64,000 nucleotides of DNA from CALBPI01 sp039821605. Lineage in GTDB: Bacteria > Pseudomonadota > Gammaproteobacteria > Steroidobacterales > Woeseiaceae. The stretch spans positions 62,001 to 126,000 of the forward strand of contig JBCBNV010000005.1 of assembly GCA_039821605.1 (NCBI GenBank). The letters run 5' to 3'. Positions 17,108-25,633 of this stretch are shown here, in pieces. The translations under genes were made by a program, and so were the position numbers. Under the pieces are notes generated by a model. The model saw only the letters and a program-made list of their open reading frames with translations. It had not been told where the DNA came from and ran no database searches. Position 1 is the stretch's first letter. Each line of letters starts with the position of its first letter.

Positions 17108-18997
17108 CTAACCCAGCGTGCCTGTGCTCGTGCGTTCCGCCTCGAGCAAGCCGGTGAGGTTGAGCATGCCTTTGCTCGTGCCCTCGGACAGCGCCTCGAG
17201 CCGAGCATCCAGCGGCTTGGGCTTGCCGAGCAGAAAGCCCTGACCGTAATCGACACCGAGCTGCACCAGGCCCACACGCACGGCCTCGGTCTCGACGAAC
17301 TCGGCCACGGTCTTGAGCCCCATGACGCGGGCCACCTGTGCCGCTGCCGCGACCATCGACTCCGACACCTTGTTGGTGTCCATGTCGCGCACGAAACTGC
17401 CATCGATCTTGAGGATGTCCACAGGCAGGTCGCGCAGGTAGGCAAACGAGCTCAGGCCGGCGCCAAAGTCATCGAGCGCAAACCGGCAACCCAGCTCGCG
17501 CATTGTGTTCATGAAGGCGATAGCGCCCTCGCGGTTGGCGATAGCGGCCGTCTCCGTGATCTCGAAACAAATCTGCTCGGGTGACAGCGAACCGTTGAGC
17601 ACCGCCTGGCGCACAAACTCGTGGAAGGCGGGTTCGCCCAGCGATTGACCCGACAGGTTGAGCGCAAACGACGCCTCGTGCAGCGCCATCGTCTCTGAGT
17701 AACGACCCACCGATTTGAAAAAGGACTGGATCACGAAGCGGTCGATGCGCGGCATCATCTGGTAGTGCTCGGCCGCCGCGAAGAACTTCTCCGGCAGCAT
17801 GACGTCGCCACTGGGGCCATTCATGCGCAACAGAATCTCGTAGTGCAGGGAGCCGACGTCGCTCATGAGTGGCACGATGGGCTGCGCGTCGAGGGTAAAC
17901 GCCTCATTCGTGATCGCCTCCTGCAGTTGCGCAAACAGCTGCAGGTTGTCGACGCGGCGCACGATGCTCTTGTCGGTCGAGTCGAAGCACTCGACGCGAT
18001 CGCCACCGTGGTCCTTGGCCTTCTCACACGCCATGCGCGCCACGATAAGCGGGCTCTCTTCGGACGATTCGTAGTCGTTGAGGGCAACCACACCCGCCGA
18101 CAGCGTGACGGGGAACGTCTTCTTGCCGCGCGCGTAAAGCAGCTTTTGCGACTGGCCGCGCACGCGCTCCGCGAATTTGACGCCGGCCTCAACGTCTCGG
18201 TAGCGCATGAGCACCGCGAACTTGTCGCCGCCGATGCGCGCGAGTGTCGCGCCCGTCGGCATTTCCGACTGCAACAAGTTGGCGACGCGGACGAGTACCT
18301 CGTCGCCGGCGCGCTGATCGAACGTATCGTTGAAGACCGTGAGCTGGTCGACGTCAAAGTAGACGAGGCAGTGCGTGTCCTGCGCATCCTGCAGCTCACC
18401 GATCGAGCTGTCCATGACCGACACGAAGTCGTTGCGACGCATGAGGCCCGTGAGCTGATCGTAGCTGTCGTCGATGATGCGCTTGGCGAAGCGCCCGACG
18501 TAACGCACAAGCCGCTCTGAGGACACAGACAGCGCTCTGCCCTCGACCTGGCAGAAGGTCGCCAGAACCCCGACGGCATCGCCTGACCGGTCCATGACCG
18601 GATACAGGATGAGCTGATAGGGGTCGACCCGACCGCGTGCGCCCGACGGTGGCGACTGCATCTGCAGCAGTACGGGCTTGGTGTAGGTCGAGTACTTGGG
18701 GAACAACTGGCGCAGCATCGTGGCGTCGAGCTTGCGCCGGTCGACGGGCTTCCAGTTGCGGTGGGTAATGCTGATACGAATGTGCTTGGACGGGATCAGC
18801 AATACCGTGTAGCTCATGTTGAGAAAACGGGTCAGCTCGCCCAGCAGTCGGCTCAGCCGCGCCTGGCCGTGCGGCTCCTGTGCGACCTTTTCATCAACGT
18901 GATAGATCAGGTCCAGCTCATCGCGCATCGCCTTGAGGGCACCGCGAAGTTCGCCGATGTCGCCGTCTTCAAATTGTTGTTCGTTGAGTGTTGCCAT
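17108..18997 (-). CDS. GAF-like/GGDEF/EAL protein, probable c-di-GMP phosphodiesterase
   Basis: A 629-residue cytosolic signalling protein with no membrane segment. Residues about 40-175 resemble a GAF sensor. The GGDEF domain (about 178-340) has GGDKF at 256-260 in place of GGDEF; the fourth-position acid is lost, so cyclase activity is doubtful. The EAL domain (about 350-600) has EIL (387-389), NLSGQSL, FEITETAAI, DDFGAG (from D509), K530 in LKIDGSFVRDM and E566 in TVAEFVET, so its metal and catalytic residues look complete. The likely role is c-di-GMP hydrolysis, with the GGDEF part regulatory. Confidence 0.9.
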   Translation of the reverse strand: MATLNEQQFEDGDIGELRGALKAMRDELDLIYHVDEKVAQEPHGQARLSRLLGELTRFLNMSYTVLLIPSKHIRISITHRNWKPVDRRKLDATMLRQLFPKYSTYTKPVLLQMQSPPSGARGRVDPYQLILYPVMDRSGDAVGVLATFCQVEGRALSVSSERLVRYVGRFAKRIIDDSYDQLTGLMRRNDFVSVMDSSIGELQDAQDTHCLVYFDVDQLTVFNDTFDQRAGDEVLVRVANLLQSEMPTGATLARIGGDKFAVLMRYRDVEAGVKFAERVRGQSQKLLYARGKKTFPVTLSAGVVALNDYESSEESPLIVARMACEKAKDHGGDRVECFDSTDKSIVRRVDNLQLFAQLQEAITNEAFTLDAQPIVPLMSDVGSLHYEILLRMNGPSGDVMLPEKFFAAAEHYQMMPRIDRFVIQSFFKSVGRYSETMALHEASFALNLSGQSLGEPAFHEFVRQAVLNGSLSPEQICFEITETAAIANREGAIAFMNTMRELGCRFALDDFGAGLSSFAYLRDLPVDILKIDGSFVRDMDTNKVSESMVAAAAQVARVMGLKTVAEFVETEAVRVGLVQLGVDYGQGFLLGKPKPLDARLEALSEGTSKGMLNLTGLLEAERTSTGTLG

Positions 18998-19144
18998 GCA
19001 CCTGTGCCTCGAGGCGCCGCACCTGACGGTGCAACGTGGGCAGGTCCATGACCTTACGTAAAGCGTGCTTTGGTTTCCGTGATCGAGGTCTCAGGGCCCC
19101 GTGGCGCCCGGTGTCGCACCAGATCGGCGCAAGTTGCGGCTCGC

Positions 19145-19753
19145 TCAGTAAATCCGGAAGCCGCCGTGGCGTTTGCGGCTGCGGCTGTCGATCCACCAGA
19201 ATCCGCCCACGAACCCGAGCACGAGGGCGACCAGAACGGCACCCAACGCGAGGGGCCAGGGCAATGCCAGGCCATACACGCGCATCTTGCGTTCGTAGTC
19301 GGCATTGGCCGCGGCCGCGTCGTCGTACTGCGTCTGCAGGTTGGCCAGCGCGTCGCGCGCACCCTGCAGATCCGACTCCAGTCCCGCGATGCGATTCGCG
19401 GAACCACTGAATTCGTCGCGCACCGACGCGAGCGTGGCCTCGGACTGCGCCAGCGCCTCGCGGGTTTCGGTGACGACGAGGCGCGCCGGTTTGTCGTCGA
19501 CGAGAAAGCCCGCCTTGACGTAGCCCTCGGTGCCGTCGGGCAGCCGTATGCGCGCGTAGAGGCGCGAGCGCTCGAGCACGGTCATCTCCTGACCGCTCTC
19601 CAGCGACCGGAACGGCGCATCCGACGTGTCCGCCGCGCGGTGCAGCCCCAGCCTCAGGACGTCCGTGACGTAGGCCGTCTGCGTCTGCGCGCTGACCTGC
19701 GTGGCGCCTGCCAGCATCGCCAACGCGATCAGAATTCGAAGCCCATTGTTCAT
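19145..19753 (-). CDS. ygiM: TIGR04211-type SH3 domain protein (YgiM)
   Basis: A 202-residue protein from ATG 19753 with a signal peptide (MNNGLRILIALAMLAGATQVSA). A bacterial SH3 domain follows (YVTDVLRLGLHRAADTSDAP to IRLPDGTEGYVKAGFLVDD), then a coiled coil at about 90-155 (ALAQSEATLASVRDEF to YDDAAAANADYERK). A C-terminal membrane helix, LALGAVLVALVLGFVGGFWW, ends in the basic tail RKRHGGFRIY. This order is diagnostic of the YgiM family, whose role is in the envelope. Its start overlaps the dacB stop by four bases. Confidence 0.93.
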   Translation of the reverse strand: MNNGLRILIALAMLAGATQVSAQTQTAYVTDVLRLGLHRAADTSDAPFRSLESGQEMTVLERSRLYARIRLPDGTEGYVKAGFLVDDKPARLVVTETREALAQSEATLASVRDEFSGSANRIAGLESDLQGARDALANLQTQYDDAAAANADYERKMRVYGLALPWPLALGAVLVALVLGFVGGFWWIDSRSRKRHGGFRIY

Positions 19754-21285
19754 CAGTCGCTCCCGGTCATTGCATCGGCGCTGTCTTCGGGAACCTGTGT
19801 CATCACGGGTCCGGGTTCGCGCGGCGTGTAAGCGTACAGCCAACGCAGCAGCGCGTCCTGTACGGCCTCGCCACCACCACGGTGCACGCCGCGCGCATTG
19901 TGCAGCGTCACCACGATATAGCGGCGGCCGTCGTTCGCCATTAAATAGCCAGCCATGGCCGACACATCGTCGAGCCTGCCCGTCTTGAGGTGGGCGCGCC
20001 CTGTGAGCGGACCACGCCGCAAACGGCGCCGAAAGGTGCCATCTGTTCCGGCCAGAGACAGCGACGACAAGAACTCGGGCATGAACGGGCTGCGCCAGGC
20101 ATGCCCCAGCAGCGCTGCCAGGCTGCGGGCCGTGATACGTGAGTCTCGGGACAGGCCCGAGCCGTTGTCGATGTAGAAGCCTGGAAACTCGAGCCCGCGA
20201 TCGTCGAGCCACTGCCCGACGGCCTCGCGCGCCTTGTCGGGCGACGCGGGTTCACCGAAGTAGTGTGCACCCAGCGTCAGGAACACCTGCCGGGTCATGA
20301 CGTTGTTGGAGTGCTTGTTAATGAGCCGGATGACCTCACCGTACGGCCGCGACGGCCAGTTCATGAGTGGCTCGACCTCGGTATCGATGGGTGCCTGCCG
20401 GACACCACCACTGATCGTGCCGCCCAGGCGCTCCCAGGACTGCCGGATCAGCCCATAGGCGTAGTCCTCATGCGTGAGCAGCGAGCGGCCCAGCGAGTAG
20501 CGTCGACAGCCATCAGGGAAGCGGCCGTGAAAACGCACACGGTCGCCGTCGGTTTCGGCATCGATCTCGATGCCACGCAGGTAGCCGCGACAGCGTCCGC
20601 GCACGAGCTCGATGTCGTTGACGACTTCGAGGTTGGGCAGCTCGGGCAGTGAGGTGATGCGCACGACGCGCGACTCCGGTACGGGCTCGAACCAGAACTG
20701 CACGACCTTGAAGTTGACGAGCATGGCGTCTGGCCCGACGTTGTAGGCTCGCAGTGGCTCACCGTCGAAGGCTCCGGGATCTTCGGGCTCGAGTTCAAAG
20801 CGGCTGTTGTCGATGACGATGTCACCGGCAATGTGATTGACGCCGCGCCGCCGGAGTTCTGTGAGCAGCTGCCACAACACCGACTCGACGAGATAGGGGT
20901 CGCCGCCACCGCGCAAACCCAGATCGCCCTGCAGCACGCCGTCGGCATCGATCTCGCCGAGCGCGAACACTTCTGTTTCCCAGGTGTGGCCCGGCGTCAA
21001 CGCATCGAGCGACGCGTAGGTGGTCACAAGCTTCATGGTCGACGCGGGGTTTCGCGGCACGTCGGACGCGTAGTCAATGACAGGCTGCCCCGTCGCAACG
21101 TCGACGACGAACACGCTGAGGCCGTCGCGACCGAGATCGAACCGGTCCAGGGTACGGATGAGTGACGGGGGCAGATCGTTGCTGGCCGCCTGCGCGCGGT
21201 CGGCCAATACAGCGGCACAGACGACGGCCGCTGCGGCCAGGCCGAGCTGGGTGGCCGCGGCCAGGATGAAACCCCGATTTGTCAT
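19753..21285 (-). CDS. dacB: D-alanyl-D-alanine carboxypeptidase/endopeptidase (PBP4)
   Basis: A 510-residue S13 peptidase with a signal peptide ending near RAQA. The three penicillin-binding motifs are present: STMK with the nucleophile S82 and K85, SNN in LINKHSNNVMTRQ, and KTG in AHLKTGRLDDVSAMAGY. The large insert between the first two motifs is typical of PBP4. It trims and cleaves D,D-cross-linked peptides of peptidoglycan in the periplasm. It is the first gene of a dacB-ygiM pair (ATGA overlap). Confidence 0.96.
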   Translation of the reverse strand: MTNRGFILAAATQLGLAAAAVVCAAVLADRAQAASNDLPPSLIRTLDRFDLGRDGLSVFVVDVATGQPVIDYASDVPRNPASTMKLVTTYASLDALTPGHTWETEVFALGEIDADGVLQGDLGLRGGGDPYLVESVLWQLLTELRRRGVNHIAGDIVIDNSRFELEPEDPGAFDGEPLRAYNVGPDAMLVNFKVVQFWFEPVPESRVVRITSLPELPNLEVVNDIELVRGRCRGYLRGIEIDAETDGDRVRFHGRFPDGCRRYSLGRSLLTHEDYAYGLIRQSWERLGGTISGGVRQAPIDTEVEPLMNWPSRPYGEVIRLINKHSNNVMTRQVFLTLGAHYFGEPASPDKAREAVGQWLDDRGLEFPGFYIDNGSGLSRDSRITARSLAALLGHAWRSPFMPEFLSSLSLAGTDGTFRRRLRRGPLTGRAHLKTGRLDDVSAMAGYLMANDGRRYIVVTLHNARGVHRGGGEAVQDALLRWLYAYTPREPGPVMTQVPEDSADAMTGSD

Positions 21286-21355
21286 GTGATTCCGTTATGC
21301 TGCGCGCACGCAGCGTTTCGCTGCGCCCGACGATTATCGGAATCGGACCGCGAAT

Positions 21356-22342
21356 ATGCAAAACCGTTGGCACCTGGCTGCCTGTGCGCTGCTCTTCGGC
21401 CTCTGCACAGTTCCAGCCCGGGCTCAGGCCGAGGCGAATCTCGACTTCACGGCGGGTACCCGAAATCTGTCACCCGTTGCCGGCTTGTTTGCACTCGAGC
21501 CGCCCGTGCCCAAGCAACAGGATGGCATGATCTTGTCCCTGTCGACAGTCAGTCACGCGATCGGCGAGTCGGAAGGCAACAATGTCGTCCTGTTCGATGG
21601 TGAGACGAATGTCCTCGACGCCGTGGGCACCTTCAGACTTGGCGACGACTGGCGCGTGGCAATCACCGTGCCCTACATCTGGCATGCGAGCGGCTCACTG
21701 GACCCGCTCATTGACGACTGGCACGCCTTTTTCGGATTTCCCGACGGCATTCGCGACGACGTGCCCCGTGATGACCTTCGATTCGAGTATCTGCGGGGCG
21801 GCACACCCGTGGTCGATCTGACCCGCAACACGCGCGGCCTGGGCGACGTGCGCCTGGCGGCGAGCTGGTCGCCGGCGCCGCTGGCCCGGCACGGCCTGTC
21901 ACTGGCCCTGGGCGTCAAACTGCCCACGGGCGACGCCGAGGACCTCACGGGCAGCGGCAGCACGGACGTGAGCGCCGCCCTGCACTGGCGTCGGCAGGCG
22001 CCGACGTCGCGCTGGCTCGTTGAGGGATCGGCAGGTGTCGCCGCTCTCGGCGATGCCGACCTGGCGCTCGGCGACCAACGCAGCACTGCCTGGCTCGGTC
22101 ATGTCGCTGTGGGCTACACCGTGACGCCGAATGTCGTGCTCGGGACGCGCCTGCAGCTGCACTCGGGCCCCGTCGCCGACGGCCCCGACCCGCTCAGCGC
22201 GACCAGCGTCCTGCTGACGACGGGTGGCAGTATCGCGTTCAACGACGACTGGCGCCTCGACATCACCTTTGATGAGGACATCAACGTCGAGACAGCGCCG
22301 GATATCGTGTTCCGGTTCGCGCTGTCTCGACGCTTCGACTGA
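21356..22342 (+). CDS. DUF3187 outer-membrane barrel-like protein
   Basis: A 328-residue exported protein, signal peptide MQNRWHLAACALLFGLCTVPARAQA. It is built of alternating strands typical of a beta barrel (DDWRVAITVPYIWHASG, RLAASWSPAPLARHGLSLALGVKLPTG) and ends in the aromatic-terminated strand FRFALSRRFD, a usual outer-membrane C-terminus. The pattern, with DWHAFFGFPDGIRDDVPRD in the middle, matches DUF3187. Function is unknown. It diverges from dacB across a 70-base gap and converges closely with the TVP38-type gene. Confidence 0.78.
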   Translation: MQNRWHLAACALLFGLCTVPARAQAEANLDFTAGTRNLSPVAGLFALEPPVPKQQDGMILSLSTVSHAIGESEGNNVVLFDGETNVLDAVGTFRLGDDWRVAITVPYIWHASGSLDPLIDDWHAFFGFPDGIRDDVPRDDLRFEYLRGGTPVVDLTRNTRGLGDVRLAASWSPAPLARHGLSLALGVKLPTGDAEDLTGSGSTDVSAALHWRRQAPTSRWLVEGSAGVAALGDADLALGDQRSTAWLGHVAVGYTVTPNVVLGTRLQLHSGPVADGPDPLSATSVLLTTGGSIAFNDDWRLDITFDEDINVETAPDIVFRFALSRRFD

Positions 22343-22344
22343 TC

Positions 22345-23118
22345 TCAGACGGCTTGCCCGTTCAGGGGCTCGTCGTGTGCCTCGCCCGCCTCGTGGGCAA
22401 CCGACTCCGCGATCGACTCGCGCAACACGCGCGAGGCCGTGCGCTGGATGATCACACCCGTCGCCAGGATCGCGACCAGGCCACCTATCAATAATGCGGT
22501 CTGCCAGGGCCCGCTGATCTGCCCGCCTGCCATGAGCGCGTCGATATTGCGCGCCACCGAGCCGATGTACACAAACAGGACGACCGGCGGCAGCATGCCG
22601 GCAGCCGTGGCCAGGAAGTACGGCATCACGCGAATCCGCGTGACCCCGAAGATGTAGTTGAGCACGTTGTAGGGCAGCAGCATCGACACGCGCGTGAGCA
22701 AGACGATCAAGGCGCCCTTCTGGTCGAGTGCGCGATCGATCGCGTCAAACTTTGGATAGCGTGCCGCGACGGCGGCGACCTGATCGCGGGCAACCGTCGC
22801 GCCCAACAAGAACGCCGCGGTGGCTGCGACGGGCGTTGCGATGGCGACGAGCAATACGCCCCAGCCAAAGCCGAACAGGAAACCGCCCGTCATAAAGAGC
22901 AGCGAGCCCGGCACCATGATGCAGGCGCCAATGACGAAGGCGAGCAGGAACCAGGCCCGACCCTGCCAGGGGTGAGTCTCGATCCAGGCGGAGGCCTGCG
23001 TGAGCCAGGCTTCGAGGGGCAGCGTCCATACCGCGATGAGCATGCCCGTGAGGAACAGCCCGCCTGCGATGAGTCGGCCTTTGCCGCCCGCTGCTTTTGA
23101 TGTGCTTTGTGTGTTCAT
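22345..23118 (-). CDS. TVP38/TMEM64-family (VTT domain) inner-membrane protein
   Basis: A 257-residue membrane protein. The VTT/SNARE-associated core runs from WFLLAFVIGACIMVPGSLLFMTGGFLFGFGWG through the reentrant-loop segment FDAIDRALDQKGALIVLLTRVSMLLPYNVLNYIFGVTR, where the arginine and proline of the family signature are conserved. About six hydrophobic segments are visible. DedA/TVP38 relatives are implicated in lipid scrambling or undecaprenyl-phosphate recycling; which of these applies here is unknown. Confidence 0.9.
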   Translation of the reverse strand: MNTQSTSKAAGGKGRLIAGGLFLTGMLIAVWTLPLEAWLTQASAWIETHPWQGRAWFLLAFVIGACIMVPGSLLFMTGGFLFGFGWGVLLVAIATPVAATAAFLLGATVARDQVAAVAARYPKFDAIDRALDQKGALIVLLTRVSMLLPYNVLNYIFGVTRIRVMPYFLATAAGMLPPVVLFVYIGSVARNIDALMAGGQISGPWQTALLIGGLVAILATGVIIQRTASRVLRESIAESVAHEAGEAHDEPLNGQAV

Positions 23119-23265
23119 GTTTGCGCCTTCGTCAGAAAGCGGACAGCGGATTCGCGGCTATTTTGCCGCATGAAATGCGCGGCTGCCCGCATCCGATGCA
23201 GGAGCGACGGCGAAAAGCGCTCATGACCCCCGGCGCCGGGTCCCTCGCACTCTCGGAGACACACC

Positions 23266-24111
23266 ATGTTGACGTCTGTAATTAAGCTGAACCGCCGTGC
23301 CCTGACGGCTATGTCGATTTTCGTAATCGCAACAATGGCCTCGCTGACCGCACCGGTACAGGCAGGCCACCACGAAGAAAAAATGAGCGCCAAGAACATT
23401 GTCGAGACGGCTCAGGCCGCCGGCCAGTTCGGCACGCTGCTTGCCGCAGCCCAAGCTGCCGGCCTCGCCGACACGCTGGCCAACGGTGGTCCGTTCACGG
23501 TCTTTGCGCCGACTGACGACGCCTTCGCCAAGCTGCCGGAAGGCACCGTTGAATCGCTGCTGAAGCCTGAGAACCAGGATCAGCTCGCACGCATCCTCAA
23601 ATTCCACGTGCTGTCGGGCAAAGTGAAGAGCACCGCGCTGGCCGACGGCATCAGCGTCGACACGCTGGCTGAAGCCGCGGCCGGCATCAACGCCAAGGGT
23701 GACGGGTTCACCATTGAAGGCGCCAACATCGTGGCCGTGGACATCGCCGCCAGCAACGGCGTCATTCACGTCATTGATGCCGTCATCCTGCCGCCCGAGC
23801 CGACCGCGTTCATGAGCGGCACGGATCGTGCACTCGACATCATCGACACGGCTATCGACACGGGCGTGCCGCTGTTCAACCACGGCAACGCTGCCGCGAC
23901 GACGGCCGCTTACACGGTCGCCGCGAAGAGCCTCATGCAGTTTGCTGACGAAGCAGGCCTGTCGAATGCAGCGCGCGCGCGTCTGGCCTCCAGCCTCGAT
24001 CGTGCCCACAGCCAGTCGAGCGACCGCGCCAGTGCCTGGACACTGCGTTACGCCCTCGATGACGTCCGCGCCGAGCTCACGCACGGCACCATGCAGATGG
24101 CAAGGAACTGA
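23266..24111 (+). CDS. Exported fasciclin-domain protein
   Basis: A 281-residue protein with signal peptide (LTAMSIFVIATMASLTAPVQAG) and one FAS1 domain at about residues 42-165: NIVETAQAAGQFGTLLAAAQ, FTVFAPTDDAFAKLPEGTVE, LKFHVLSGKV and NGVIHVIDAVILPP are the H1 and H2 boxes. A helical C-terminal region (MSGTDRALDIIDTAIDTGVP onward) follows. FAS1 proteins mediate adhesion or matrix contacts. GGAG lies 8 bases before the start. The gene is followed by a terminator hairpin and then an ECF sigma/anti-sigma pair. Confidence 0.92.
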   Translation: MLTSVIKLNRRALTAMSIFVIATMASLTAPVQAGHHEEKMSAKNIVETAQAAGQFGTLLAAAQAAGLADTLANGGPFTVFAPTDDAFAKLPEGTVESLLKPENQDQLARILKFHVLSGKVKSTALADGISVDTLAEAAAGINAKGDGFTIEGANIVAVDIAASNGVIHVIDAVILPPEPTAFMSGTDRALDIIDTAIDTGVPLFNHGNAAATTAAYTVAAKSLMQFADEAGLSNAARARLASSLDRAHSQSSDRASAWTLRYALDDVRAELTHGTMQMARN

Positions 24112-24154
24112 TGGGAAATCCGGCCTTGAGCACATTTGCAAACGGTCCTGAAAC

Positions 24155-24189
24155 GCACTACCGTCGCTCCGCGGCGGTAGTGCAGTTTT
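24155..24189 (+). terminator. Intrinsic terminator after the fasciclin gene
   Basis: A 12-base stem (24155-24166 with 24172-24183, one G-U pair) and a five-base loop are followed by AGTTTT. It separates the fasciclin gene from the sigma gene, and supports the GTG start at 24246 because the longer sigma frame would run through the hairpin. Confidence 0.75.
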
Positions 24190-24245
24190 CCGACCGGAAG
24201 CAAAGCGCTGCCGCACGCAATCCCAACGCCAAAAAGGGTGCGTCT

Positions 24246-24806
24246 GTGAGCGGTGATTCAGGTCTTTTGCGGCGCGTTGCATCCGGCGAGCAAGCCGCTG
24301 TGGCAGCGTGCCTCGACCAGTTCGGCGGCCTTGTGTGGTCGCTCGCACGCCGGCTCTCGCCCAATGAGGCGGACGCCGAAGATGCCGTGCAGGAGATCTT
24401 CGTTGAAATCTGGCGTTTCGCCGATCGCTTCGACCCATCCAAAGCCAGCGAGACCACCTTTGTGGCCATGCTCGCCCGACGCCGCCTTATTGACCGTCTG
24501 CGCAAGCACGGTCGGCAGCCCATCGAAGAAGCCTACGAAGACCACCTCGAGCACGCGCCCTCGGCCGAAGAGTCGGCCGGCCTCGGTAACGACGTCGCGC
24601 GCGTGGCGCAAGCGCTCGAGGGCATGAAACCCGAACAACGAGAAGCCATCCGCATGTCGGCATGGCTCGGCATGTCGCACAGTGCGATTGCAGAAGAAAT
24701 GGACCTTCCACTGGGCACGGTGAAGAGTCACATCAGACGCGGACTGATCGCGCTCCGGGAAGATCTCGGGGCCGGCGAAACCGCGCAGTACCGCGGGACA
24801 ATGTAA
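24246..24806 (+). CDS. ECF-family RNA polymerase sigma factor
   Basis: From GTG 24246 the protein has 186 residues. Sigma region 2 is visible as CLDQFGGLVWSLARRLSPNEADAEDAVQEIFVEIWRFADRFDPSKA, and region 4 as MKPEQREAIRMSAWLGMSHSAIAEEMDLPLGTVKSHIRRGLIALRE, the helix-turn-helix that reads the -35. It resembles the SigK/RskA-paired ECF class. Stop and anti-sigma start overlap as TAATG. The upstream gene encodes a fasciclin protein, as is common for this class. An ATG at 24111 is rejected because it crosses the terminator. Confidence 0.92.
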   Translation: MSGDSGLLRRVASGEQAAVAACLDQFGGLVWSLARRLSPNEADAEDAVQEIFVEIWRFADRFDPSKASETTFVAMLARRRLIDRLRKHGRQPIEEAYEDHLEHAPSAEESAGLGNDVARVAQALEGMKPEQREAIRMSAWLGMSHSAIAEEMDLPLGTVKSHIRRGLIALREDLGAGETAQYRGTM

Positions 24807-25624
24807 TGAACACGAATAATCCAATGCTCGATCGCCTGATCGAGCAAGTGACAGAAGATCCGGGTGGCGGCCTCACGGGCCTCGACGCGGCAAGCCTCGA
24901 TGCCCTGGCCAAAGACGCCGGCGCCGCATCGGGCGATGCCTTTGCCGAGGAGCTTGAGCTGGCAGCAGCAGCAGCCATGCTCACCACGCTACCCGCATTG
25001 AACAACGAGGCCATGCCGGCCGGTTTGCGCGACAAGGTGCTCGCGCAGGCACAGCAGCACGTGCGCCCATCCGCCAGCGTCACCGACCTGGCCAGCCGAC
25101 GCGCAGCCGAACCCGCAGCGGCACCCGCACGCAGTGGCTGGTTTGGTGGTCTGGGCTGGGCCGCAGCGGCAGCCATGTTTATTGCGCTCATCGTGCAGCC
25201 GCGCCCGGAGACGGCAAGCCCCGAAGCTCCGGTTCCCGTGGCCAATGAAGTGCGCGACGCGCTGACGAATCAGCCCGGCACCATCACCGTGCCCTGGGCG
25301 GCTTCGGAGTTCGACGCCTACGCTGGCGTTACGGGCGACGTGGTCTGGAACAACGCGGAGCAACGCGGTTACCTGCGCCTTGTCGGTATGCCGGCCAACG
25401 ACCCGTCGGTACGCCAGTATCAGCTCTGGATCGTTGACCCGGATCGTGACGCAGAACCTGTCGATGGCGGCGTCTTTGACGTGCTGTCGGCCGACGCCGA
25501 GGTGTTGATTCCCATCGACGCCAAATTGCCTGTGCTGTCACCGGCGGCGTTTGCAATCACGGCTGAACAACCCGGCGGCGTTGTCGTTTCTGAAGGCCCG
25601 CTGCTCCTCGTCGCAGCCACCTAG
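24806..25624 (+). CDS. RskA-type transmembrane anti-sigma factor
   Basis: A 272-residue protein starting MNTNNPMLDRLIEQVTEDPG. A cytosolic N-terminal region (about 1-105) would bind the sigma factor. One membrane segment follows, WFGGLGWAAAAAMFIALIV, and then an extracytoplasmic anti-sigma-K domain with GYLRLVGMPANDPSVRQYQLWIVDPD and AFAITAEQPGGVVVSEGPLL. Its job is to hold the adjacent ECF sigma at the membrane until a signal triggers release. Coupled by TAATG to the sigma gene. The start at 24806 is the only one with conserved-looking sequence. Confidence 0.9.
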   Translation: MNTNNPMLDRLIEQVTEDPGGGLTGLDAASLDALAKDAGAASGDAFAEELELAAAAAMLTTLPALNNEAMPAGLRDKVLAQAQQHVRPSASVTDLASRRAAEPAAAPARSGWFGGLGWAAAAAMFIALIVQPRPETASPEAPVPVANEVRDALTNQPGTITVPWAASEFDAYAGVTGDVVWNNAEQRGYLRLVGMPANDPSVRQYQLWIVDPDRDAEPVDGGVFDVLSADAEVLIPIDAKLPVLSPAAFAITAEQPGGVVVSEGPLLLVAAT

Positions 25625-25633
25625 TTCCCGCGG

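Noticed and set aside
18969..19100. Short minus-strand frame MDLPTLHRQVRRLEAQ overlapping the GGDEF/EAL start
   Set aside because: Only about 26 residues from its ATG, overlaps the real start codon out of frame, and has no clear ribosome-binding site.
24111..24245. N-terminal 45-residue extension of the first ECF sigma factor
   Set aside because: It would be translated through a terminator hairpin and has no sigma-like sequence; GTG 24246 begins just before region 2.
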